In this document: positions 1 to 4,816 of the stretch, one piece after another
Layout: each line of letters starts with the position of its first letter
Numbering within the stretch: the stretch's first letter is position 1
Source: Chloroflexales bacterium
GTDB taxonomy: Bacteria > Chloroflexota > Chloroflexia > Chloroflexales > Chloroflexaceae
Assembly: GCA_013336035.1 (NCBI GenBank)
Contig: JAAXUL010000505.1
Span: forward strand, 1 to 6,166
Direction: 5' to 3'
Length of the DNA: 6,166 nucleotides
Made by a program: the position numbers and the translations under genes
The notes under the pieces: model-generated
Seen by the model: only the letters and a program-made list of their open reading frames with translations
What the model was told of the DNA's origin: nothing
The model's database searches: none

Positions 1-992
1 CCCGCGGCCAGCTCGTCGAGCTGCGCGGCGCCGACCTGCGCTTCTCGGCCGCCGAGGCCGCGGCCCTGATCGGGCACCTAACGGGGCGCTCGCTCAGCCC
101 GCCGCAGGCCGAGGCGCTCACCGCCCGCACTGAGGGCTGGGCGGCCGGGCTCCAGCTCGCCAGCCTGGCCCTGCGCGAGACGACCGATGTGGACGGCCTG
201 TTAGCGAAGCTGGCGCGAAGCGCTATCGCCTCGCTGCGCGGCACCCACCGCTTCATGATCGACTACCTCACCGACGAGGTGCTCCTCGCCCAGCCCCCCG
301 AAATCCAGCAGTTCCTGCTCCAGACCTCCCTCCTCGACCGGCTCTGCCCCGAGCTCTGCGACGCGGTGCTTGATGACCAGACAGACTCATCCCGCGCCCT
401 CGCGGATCTGGAGCGCGCCAACCTCTTCCTGGTCCCGCTTGACCAGGAGCGGCGCTGGTACCGCTACCATGCGCTCTTCGCCGACCTGCTGCGTGCCCGG
501 CTCACTGCCACGGCGGGCGACACGATCGCCGCGCTGCACCGCCGGGCGGCGGCCTGGTATGCCGCGGCGATCCCAACGCACGGCGAGACCATGCTGGCTC
601 CGGCGATGCACCACGCCCTGGAGGGCGGCGACCACGAGCTAGCCGCCGATCTGATCGAAGCCGATGTCGGGAGCGCCCTTGGCCAGGGCGATGTGGCGCT
701 CAACTCCCGCTGGCTGGCCCGCCTCCCGCCGGCGCTCTTCAGCCGCCGGCCCTTGCTCTGCCTCAACCACGCCTGGCTGCTCAACATCACCGGCCAGCCC
801 AGCCTGGCGGCAGAGCGCCTGCGCGATGTGGAGCTGGCGCGTGCCAGGCGGCCCCCAGCTGCCCTGGGGGTTGCGACAGGCCTCGCCGTGGGCACCGTCA
901 AGTGGTACCTCACCCAGCTCTACGCCAAGCTGGACGTGCGGGGACGCACCGAAGCCCTCGCCCGGGCCCGCGCCCTCGGCCTGCTCGCCTGA
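1..992 (+). pseudogene. MalT-like LuxR regulator, 5' partial, internally deleted
   Basis: The reading frame is open from base 3 to the TGA at 990-992 (329 visible residues); the GTG at 189 is internal and the true start lies outside the window. Visible residues 1-60 (RGQLVELRGADLRF, then RTEGWAAGLQLASLALR) match the end of the STAND-type ATPase module of large LuxR/MalT regulators. The winged-helix part follows (HRFMIDYL, LERANLFLVPLD, WYRYHALFADLLRARL, about residues 82-166), then the first TPR-like helices (WLARLPPALFSRRPLLCLNHAW). Near residues 282-294 the protein jumps to the very end of a LuxR HTH (VGTVKWYLTQLYAKLDVRGR). Most of the TPR region, several hundred residues in family members, and HTH helices 1-2 are absent, while the frame is kept. 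Full-length relatives are about 850-950 residues and bind an inducer through ATPase and TPR before DNA. This version probably cannot bind DNA normally. Family call is sure; loss of function is inferred. Confidence 0.85.
852..870. repeat. Small perfect hairpin at the LuxR deletion junction
   Basis: A 7-bp perfect inverted repeat (CCCCCAG / CTGGGGG) with a 5-base loop sits just where the reading changes from TPR-like sequence to the tail of the LuxR HTH. Short palindromes can promote deletion by replication slippage, so it may mark or have caused the junction. That role is inference; only the inverted repeat itself is seen. Confidence 0.45.
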
Positions 993-1015
993 CCTCCCCC
1001 CCGCCAAAGACCTGA

Positions 1016-1066
1016 CCTGGTACCTGACCTTGGTGAGGTGCCAGGCCCGCGGCGCGCTGCTATGCT
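1016..1066 (+). promoter_or_regulatory. Palindrome plus -10-like box upstream of the 2TM gene
   Basis: Arms CCTGGTACCT (1016-1025) and AGGTGCCAGG (1036-1045) pair over 10 bp with one G-T wobble around a 10-base loop. After 15 bases comes TATGCT (1061-1066), followed by CAGG. No convincing TTGACA-like -35 box sits at 16-18 bases; the right palindrome arm occupies that zone. This fits an activator-dependent promoter with the inverted repeat as binding site. From the hexamer to the 2TM start is 40 bases. The same geometry occurs upstream of the DUF6544 gene. The palindrome also lies 23 bases after the broken LuxR gene, so it could act as a terminator stem, but there is no T-run behind it. Confidence 0.5.
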
Positions 1067-1093
1067 CAGGGTGTTCCAGCGGCGACACCAGAA

Positions 1094-1098
1094 AGGAG
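1094..1098 (+). promoter_or_regulatory. Shine-Dalgarno AGGAG that fixes the 2TM start
   Basis: AGGAG lies 8 bases before the ATG at 1107. The frame is also open upstream to an ATG at 1038, but that start has no such site, would overlap the palindrome, and would add a basic leader not seen in 2TM proteins. The start at 1107 is therefore preferred. Confidence 0.8.
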
Positions 1099-1106
1099 CA
1101 CCCCCA

Positions 1107-1373
1107 ATGGACGAGCAGCAGCGCTACGAGCGCGCCCGCGCCCAGGTCATCCGGCTGCGCCAGTTCTACATCCACGTGGTGGTCTACATCCTGGTCAACG
1201 CCTTCCTCGTGCTCCTCAGCCTGGCCAATGGGAGCGCCTGGTCGATCTGGCCCCTGCTCGGCTGGGGCATCGGCCTGGCCGCCCACGGTGTCACGGTCTT
1301 CGTCAGCGGGGGCCTGCTCGGCGCCGGCTGGGAGGAGCGCGAGATCCGCCGCCGGATCGAGCGGGGCGAGTGA
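1107..1373 (+). CDS. Small 2TM domain protein
   Basis: An 88-residue protein that is one complete 2TM domain (Pfam 2TM family). A charged N-terminus (residues 1-19) is followed by FYIHVVVYILVN and a first membrane helix (about 22-39), a short loop with Asn41-Gly42, then the typical WPLLGWGIGLAAHG second helix (about 47-67), and the cytosolic tail WEEREIRRRIERGE starting at Trp75. The conserved H23, N31, P49, G52, W53, G54, G56, H60 and W75-E76-E77-R78 are all present. Such domains occur alone or attached to sensor kinases and transcription factors in many bacteria; no biochemical function is established. It sits between a LuxR relic and the Lnt-like gene, with its own putative promoter and a good ribosome site. 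Length is normal for a stand-alone 2TM protein and nothing appears broken. Confidence 0.9.
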   Translation: MDEQQRYERARAQVIRLRQFYIHVVVYILVNAFLVLLSLANGSAWSIWPLLGWGIGLAAHGVTVFVSGGLLGAGWEEREIRRRIERGE

Positions 1374-1452
1374 CGCCGGTGCGGCGCACGGCCCTCACCG
1401 CCCACCCACCGGCACCACGCGACCCGTAGTTCCCGCTGGGAGCATACGCCGC

Positions 1453-1482
1453 GGGGCAGGTTGGCGCACGGCAACCTGCCCC
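1453..1482. promoter_or_regulatory. Strong hairpin between the 2TM and Lnt-like genes (operator or terminator)
   Basis: Perfect 11-bp arms GGGGCAGGTTG (1453-1463) and CAACCTGCCCC (1472-1482) enclose an 8-base loop, the second-strongest inverted repeat in the window. It lies 80 bases after the 2TM stop and 70 before the Lnt-like start. Behind it is CGTTTA, only a three-T run, so it is a poor intrinsic terminator. Sixteen bases further on is GATCCT (1499-1504), a weak -10-like hexamer. That places the palindrome where the inverted repeats upstream of the 2TM and DUF6544 genes sit relative to their hexamers, so an operator role for the Lnt-like gene is equally possible. The rest of 1374-1552 shows only weak, short repeats. 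Confidence 0.5.
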
Positions 1483-1510
1483 CGTTTACCGCCCACGCGA
1501 TCCTGAACCG

Positions 1511-1535
1511 GGTTGGCTGAGTCCCAACGCCAACC
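1511..1535 (+). promoter_or_regulatory. Leader inverted repeat next to the Lnt-like ribosome site
   Basis: Perfect 7-bp arms GGTTGGC (1511-1517) and GCCAACC (1529-1535) enclose 11 bases. An alternative pairing uses GTTGG with the inner CCAAC at 1524-1528. The repeat ends 3 bases before the AAGGAG (1539-1544) that serves the ATG at 1553. It could be a leader stem that tunes translation or a second protein-binding site. Role is inferred. Confidence 0.35.
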
Positions 1536-1552
1536 CAGAAGGAGCATGCGCA

Positions 1553-2995
1553 ATGACTGCATCACCACGAGCTGCCACATCCGCACAGGGCCGCTGGTCG
1601 TATCTCTGGCTGCTCATTGGCGCCGGATTGCTGGTCTTTGCCAATGGGCGCTGGATGATCCCCCTGGCCACCTGGCTGGCCCCGGTCTTTCTCATCCGTT
1701 TTGCCCGCACCCAGCCGGCGGTCAGAGGATTGGGGCTGCTGCTGGTGGCAAATGTGGCGGTGTACCTCTTCAGCTGGCAGGGCATGGTCCCTGGAGGCCT
1801 CTATCTGCCGGTCATGGGTGGTTACGCTGTGGTCTTCTGGCTGCCCTATCTGGCCGATCGGTTGCTGGTCAACCGGCTGCAGGGCTTTGCCGCCACGCTG
1901 GTGTTTCCGCTGCTCTATGTAACCCTCGAATACATCAATGCCCTGACCAATCCCTTCGGGAGCTGGCTCTCGCTGGCCTATACCCAGCACAGTTTTCTCC
2001 CGTTTCTCCAGCTCCTCTCGATTACCGGGATGTGGGGCCTCACCTTCCTGGTTACCTGGCTGGCGCCGGTCGTCAATTGGGCCTGGGCGCAGGACTTCGC
2101 GTGGCAACGGGTGCGAGCTGGCGTGTTGACCTACGGCGGTATCCTCACCCTGGTGTTGTTGTATGGTGGCGGGCGGATGGCGCTCTTTCCGCCCCAGTCA
2201 AAGACCCTGCAAGTGGCATCGCTCACCCAGACCGCCGAGGAGGGTCGCTTCCTGGAATATGGCGATCGCATGCTCGAACAGAGCCGCCAGCAAGCGCAAG
2301 CCGGGGCCGAGGTGATCATCTGGCAGGAAGGGGCCGTACAAGTGCTACGGGAAGATGAAGCGAGCTTCATCGAAAAAGCGCGCGCGCTGGCCCAGGAGGA
2401 AGCGGTGCACTTGTTGCTGGGCTTGTACACCGTGCCTGAAGGGTACCCTGACGTCAAGGCAGCGAACCAGGCGGTCTGGATTACGCCGGACGGCGACGTG
2501 AAATGGCGCTATCTCAAAGGGCGGCCGGTGCCGGGCGACCCAGACGTCGCTGGGGATGGTGTCATCCCACGGGATCAGACCGTGTTTGGCGCTCTCGCTT
2601 CGGTCATCTGTTTCGATATGGATTTCCCGGCCTACCTGCGCCAGGCTGGGCAGGCAGGCACGGATGTGATGCTGGTTCCTTCCAACGATTCGCCTGCGAT
2701 TGATCCGCTCCATACCCATATGGCGTCGTTCCGCGGCATTGAGAACGGCTTCTCGATCGTTCGGGCAACGGGCCATGGCCTCTCCGCCGCCTTCGATTAT
2801 CAAGGGCGCATCCTGGCAGCGGCTGACTTTTTCACGACGAAGCACGCGATGGTCGCGCACGTTCCAACCCATGGGGTCAAAACCATCTACTCGGTGATCG
2901 GCGATCTCGTTGCCTGGCTGAGTATGGTGGGGTTTGCGACACTCGTGGGGTTGGCACTCTTTCGGTCAGCAGGTGGCGCAGGTGCGCGGAAGTAG
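1553..2995 (+). CDS. Membrane nitrilase-fold protein, apolipoprotein N-acyltransferase (Lnt)-like
   Basis: 480 residues; AAGGAG 8 bases upstream supports this ATG. The N-terminal half is membrane-embedded, with hydrophobic segments at about 17-49, 57-75, 84-102, 111-127, 149-178 and 190-206. Residues 125-146 (LEY, PFGSWLSLAYTQ) match the Lnt signature before the periplasmic domain. Residues 217-440 form a carbon-nitrogen hydrolase (nitrilase) fold with the Glu-Lys-Cys triad visible: Glu259 in IIWQEGAV, Lys322 in WRYLKG, Cys353 in VICFDMDFP. FRGIENGFSIVRATGHG (393-409) matches the Lnt region after the catalytic Cys, and a final helix (about 444-470, IYSVIGDLVAWL) closes the protein as in Lnt. 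True Lnt adds the third acyl chain to lipoproteins outside the cytoplasmic membrane. The usual PFGE after the Lys is replaced by PVPGDP, and Cys-Tyr-Glu by Cys-Phe-Asp, so substrate or chemistry may differ. GC is lower than the neighbours (34 of 60 in two sampled stretches against 48 of 60 in the right-hand LuxR gene), suggesting separate origin. Confidence 0.85.
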   Translation: MTASPRAATSAQGRWSYLWLLIGAGLLVFANGRWMIPLATWLAPVFLIRFARTQPAVRGLGLLLVANVAVYLFSWQGMVPGGLYLPVMGGYAVVFWLPYLADRLLVNRLQGFAATLVFPLLYVTLEYINALTNPFGSWLSLAYTQHSFLPFLQLLSITGMWGLTFLVTWLAPVVNWAWAQDFAWQRVRAGVLTYGGILTLVLLYGGGRMALFPPQSKTLQVASLTQTAEEGRFLEYGDRMLEQSRQQAQAGAEVIIWQEGAVQVLREDEASFIEKARALAQEEAVHLLLGLYTVPEGYPDVKAANQAVWITPDGDVKWRYLKGRPVPGDPDVAGDGVIPRDQTVFGALASVICFDMDFPAYLRQAGQAGTDVMLVPSNDSPAIDPLHTHMASFRGIENGFSIVRATGHGLSAAFDYQGRILAAADFFTTKHAMVAHVPTHGVKTIYSVIGDLVAWLSMVGFATLVGLALFRSAGGAGARK

Positions 2996-3003
2996 ATTCT
3001 CAC

Positions 3004-3160
3004 AGCAACGAGCTGCTCCGGCTCACCGACGCCGGGCTCGCTAACCAGGCGATCGCCAGCTGGCTGGCGCGCACCGTCGGCATCGTTACGTGGGGCTGCA
3101 TCCACTGCTCGCGTGCCGCTGTAAGTTGGCGTGCCGGGCAGCGGCGGGCGAGGCCCCCCA
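3004..3160 (+). pseudogene. Decayed LuxR-type HTH remnant
   Basis: Read from 3007, the sequence gives NELLRLTDAGLANQAIASWL and then VGIVTWG. This matches LuxR HTH helices 1-3 (pattern LRLxAxGLxNxxIAxxL...VGxVxW). After the Trp codon at about 3091 the match is lost in this frame. A CKLACRAAAGEA stretch resembling the YAKLxVRxRxEA fourth helix appears in another frame from 3120, so at least one frameshift is present. No ATPase or TPR sequence precedes it; the Lnt-like gene ends only 9 bases before it. It is the 3' stub of a lost LuxR regulator, different in sequence from both other LuxR HTHs in the window. Not expected to be translated usefully. Confidence 0.65.
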
Positions 3161-3391
3161 ACGCCGGCAACCTATGTGCTGCGCGTGCAGGGCGCGCTGG
3201 AGGCCCACTGGGCGGCCTGGTTCGACGGGCTGACCCTGACTATCGTGGCCGACGGCACGACCACCCTCGCCGACCCGCTGGTCGACCAGGCCGCCCTCCA
3301 CGGCGTGCTGCGCAAGATCCGCGACCTCGGCCTGACGCTGCTCAGCGTCGAGCGGCGTGGCGAACCGGTATCAGACGGCACCGCTACCTGA
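3131..3391 (+). CDS. Small conserved protein (WFDGLT / VDQAALHG family), 5' end probably lost
   Basis: 86 residues from the GTG at 3131. Residues 14-75 hold the recognisable family core: TYVLRVQG (14-21), HWAAWFDGLT (26-35), ADGTTTL (40-46), DPLVDQAALHGVL (48-60), KIRDLGLTLLSVER (62-75). Small proteins with these motifs are common in Chloroflexota and some actinobacteria; their function is unknown. The first 13 residues (MPGSGGRGPPTPA) are low-complexity, come from the tail of the HTH remnant read in another frame, and do not look like family sequence. Neither the GTG at 3131 nor the internal GTG at 3176 has a convincing ribosome site. The native start thus appears to have been deleted when the gene was joined to the LuxR stub. 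The 3' end is intact, and its TGA overlaps the AGGAG of the next gene, suggesting a former operon with the peptidase. Confidence 0.65.
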   Translation: MPGSGGRGPPTPATYVLRVQGALEAHWAAWFDGLTLTIVADGTTTLADPLVDQAALHGVLRKIRDLGLTLLSVERRGEPVSDGTAT

Positions 3392-3395
3392 GGAG
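3391..3395 (+). promoter_or_regulatory. Shine-Dalgarno AGGAG before the peptidase remnant
   Basis: AGGAG begins on the last base of the preceding TGA and lies 7 bases before the ATG at 3403. It shows that the head of the peptidase gene is a genuine gene start even though its body is lost. Confidence 0.7.
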
Positions 3396-3402
3396 AACGA
3401 CC

Positions 3403-3788
3403 ATGAAGCCACTTGCCCTGCGCTCACCGGCCGACATGCACGCGACTGGCCTGACATCGCGCTGGCAGGCGGCCCTCGGCGTGATCACCCTCCTGAGCCT
3501 CGTCGTAGCCGCCTGGCTCGGGCTAGCGCTGCTCGTGCCGCCGGCCCCGCTGCCCGCAAGCGCGCCACCGGTCGACTTCTCCGCATCGTGGTGCTGTGCG
3601 CTCCGGCGATCTATCTGCTCTCCATCGGCCTGCGCATGGTGCTGGCAGCGGTCGCCGCGGTGGTGGTCGCGCTCGTGCTGGGGCTGCTCATCCCCCAGAT
3701 CGGCCTGATCACGGCCCGCCGGGGTTGGCTTCTGCCGCTCGGGGCGCTGCTGATCAGCCTCGCGTGTCTGGTTGTGGCCACCGTATGA
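3403..3788 (+). pseudogene. M28-type membrane peptidase remnant, catalytic domain deleted and frameshifted
   Basis: The ATG at 3403 opens a normal membrane-protein head: a polar leader, one helix (about residues 22-44, ALGVITLLSLVVAAWLGLAL), then VPPAPLPASAPPVDFSAS. As I recall the family, membrane-anchored M28 zinc aminopeptidases of Chloroflexota start this way, with FSAxRA leading into the protease domain. At about 3583-3588 the recognisable sequence switches to the next frame: IVVLCAPAIYLLSIGLRMVL, further hydrophobic stretches, GLLIPQIGLITARRGWLLPL and a last helix, ending at TGA 3786-3788. This resembles the C-terminal membrane segments of the same peptidases. None of the zinc ligands or the protease fold is present. 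Read straight through, the first frame gives a Cys/Trp/Ser-rich nonsense tail to 3708. Membrane head and tail are clear; the M28 assignment is from remembered family patterns and moderately sure. Confidence 0.6.
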
Positions 3789-3822
3789 TGAGCGCACCTC
3801 ACCACAGCGCTTCCTGGGCCAC
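3784..3822 (+). pseudogene. Possible last C-terminal scrap of the peptidase
   Basis: In the frame of the peptidase head, bases 3784-3822 read YDERTSPQRFLGH. This recalls a DxWTxQFLG motif near the C-terminus of membrane M28 peptidases. If so, a second deletion and frameshift separate it from the membrane segment ending at 3788. It ends 8 bases before the stop of the convergent DUF6544 gene, and no terminator is visible between the two. Weak evidence: a short match recalled from the family. Confidence 0.3.
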
Positions 3823-3830
3823 CGCTACGC

Positions 3831-4649
3831 CTACGCTCCCCTGGCGGTCAGCGCGGTGTCTCCCCCCACGTTGGTGCTGATGTCCTCGGTGCGCAGCACG
3901 ATCCACGGCGCTTCGCCAAACCAGACGGCGTTGATCCACAGGGTCTTCGTCGTGTCGGAGGGGTGCTTGTATTTCATCCCCTCGACGTACTGCACCCGAT
4001 CGGTCGCGGGGTCGAAGCGGACGACCAGCCGCTCCTGCCCCTGCCCCACGGGGACGACGAGCAGCGCCGTGGCCCCGTCGATCGGCTCCCAGCGCACCGC
4101 AGGGTCGCTCAACAGCAGCGCCGGCGCCCACTCGACCCGCTCGGCCCACAGCCGGATGGCGGCGCTGTGATCCTCCTTCGGCTCGCCCTCCACGCCGCCG
4201 GGGGTGCCCTCCTGGCGGAACCGGCCGTCCACGAAATGCTCGTCGACCTTCATGATCGGCAGCCCGAAGATGGTCGGCTCGAAGTAGGCGCGGAAGCTCC
4301 GGCCCTCCCCGTGGCGAAAGCGGAACCGTGCCGGGAAGGGGATGCCGAAGAGGCGCATCGTCCCGCGCCCGCTGATCACGGCCGAGCGGATCATCGGGAT
4401 AGCGTCGCCGTAGGTCGCCTGGTAGTAGCGCGCCACCGGCGCCGGCAGATCCGCCGGGAGCGCGATCGTCTCCGGGGGCGTGGCCGCCGGCGCGACGGCC
4501 GGGAACGGGGCGGGTTGGATCTGTACCCCGACCCAGCCCAGGGCGACCAGGGCGCCGAGGATCCCGATGGTGATGCCGAGGGCCTTCGTGATGCTCCGCG
4601 TGCGTGACCGCGAGCGGCGCTGTTGGGTCGTCCCAACGATGTTGTCCAT
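3831..4649 (-). CDS. DUF6544-type membrane-anchored protein
   Basis: 272 residues. The minus-strand AGGAGG at 4659-4664 lies 9 bases before the ATG at 4649. An Arg-rich head (residues 11-18) and one hydrophobic segment (about 23-43) give an uncleaved signal anchor with the bulk outside. The rest matches the DUF6544 (DUF6920-like) family: LPAPVARYYQ (68-77), IRSAVISGRGTMRLFG (87-102), FEPTIFGLPIMKVDEHFVDG (123-142), IRLWAERVEWAPALLLSD (165-182), VRWEPIDGATALLVVP (185-200) and VRFDPATDRVQYVEGMKYK (210-228). The C-terminal W-x-V-L-R-x-E-D-I-x-x-N (249-260) closes the domain. These look like a beta-rich fold; no catalytic residues are known and no function is assigned to the family. The gene is codirectional with and downstream of the right-hand LuxR gene, behind a palindrome and -10-like box of its own. 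It appears complete. Confidence 0.85.
   Translation of the reverse strand: MDNIVGTTQQRRSRSRTRSITKALGITIGILGALVALGWVGVQIQPAPFPAVAPAATPPETIALPADLPAPVARYYQATYGDAIPMIRSAVISGRGTMRLFGIPFPARFRFRHGEGRSFRAYFEPTIFGLPIMKVDEHFVDGRFRQEGTPGGVEGEPKEDHSAAIRLWAERVEWAPALLLSDPAVRWEPIDGATALLVVPVGQGQERLVVRFDPATDRVQYVEGMKYKHPSDTTKTLWINAVWFGEAPWIVLRTEDISTNVGGDTALTARGA
4622..4637. repeat. 6-bp hairpin inside the start of the DUF6544 gene
   Basis: GTTGGG and CCCAAC pair around a TCGT loop within codons 5-10 of the gene. It could slightly affect ribosome loading, but it may be only a by-product of coding sequence. Confidence 0.25.
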
Positions 4650-4748
4650 AGGGTCTGGCCTCCTTGCTTCATGGCTCCTGCGGTGCTACGGCGCGCGGGC
4701 CGCCGGCTGCTGTTCTGGCCGGCGCTCGTCGCCGGGCAACGCAGCCTC

Positions 4749-4800
4749 AGGATAGCCAGACCCCGGATGGGCGCGCACCATCCACCCCGGATGGTGCGCG
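4749..4800 (-). promoter_or_regulatory. Palindrome plus -10-like box upstream of the DUF6544 gene
   Basis: The perfect 12-bp arms at 4772-4783 and 4789-4800 (core GCGCACCATCC / GGATGGTGCGC) enclose a 5-base loop; this is the longest inverted repeat in the window. Read on the minus strand, the repeat is followed after 17 bases by TATCCT (4754 down to 4749) and then GAGG. There is no -35-like hexamer at standard spacing; the palindrome fills that place. The minus-strand element GGTGC is 20 bases before TATCCT, against 19 before TATGCT in the 2TM promoter. The hairpin also lies 17 bases beyond the stop of the right-hand LuxR gene, so it may double as a terminator, but no T-run follows on the minus strand. 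Confidence 0.5.
4761..4800. repeat. Two-copy direct repeat overlapping the palindrome
   Basis: CCCCGGATGG followed by (G/T)GCGCG occurs at 4761-4776 and again at 4785-4800, 24 bases apart with one mismatch. A further GGATGG is at 4801-4806. The second copy is also the right arm of the palindrome. Such an arrangement gives several half-sites for a DNA-binding dimer. Nothing else is evident in the 167-base gap 4650-4816. Confidence 0.55.
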
Positions 4801-4816
4801 GGATGGAAACCTCGAC

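Noticed and set aside
639..1286. Minus-strand open frame opposite the LuxR and 2TM genes
   Set aside because: Antisense shadow with low-complexity Gly/Ala/Glu content, no ribosome site and no recognisable motif.
664..1506. Long plus-strand open frame across the LuxR end, intergenic region and 2TM gene
   Set aside because: It is out of frame with both recognisable genes. Its Ser/Pro/Ala/Arg-rich translation is the usual GC-rich shadow and shows no family pattern.
1546..1548. ATG immediately after the AAGGAG, 7 bases before the chosen Lnt-like start
   Set aside because: It is only 1 base from the Shine-Dalgarno and out of frame with the Lnt-like protein.
1513..2358. Plus-strand open frame in another phase of the Lnt-like gene
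   Set aside because: The alternative frame carries the Lnt motifs and a good ribosome site at 1539-1544. This one has neither and ends mid-gene.
2996..3130. Possible attachment site or insertion-sequence end flanking the lower-GC Lnt-like gene
   Set aside because: No terminal inverted repeats, target duplication, tRNA or transposase sequence on either side; the segment is better explained as a LuxR HTH remnant.
3357..3580. Upstream part of the frame that later encodes the peptidase C-terminal helices
   Set aside because: From 3357 to about 3580 this frame is a shadow of the small conserved gene and the peptidase head. Only the part after about 3585 reads as membrane-protein sequence.
3963..4607. 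Plus-strand open frame opposite the DUF6544 gene
   Set aside because: Shadow of the minus-strand gene: Arg/Gly/Asp-rich, with no start signal or motif.
4761..4806. Possible CRISPR-like array
   Set aside because: Only two direct copies at 24-base spacing, one of them inside a palindrome, with no spacers of regular length and no cas genes.
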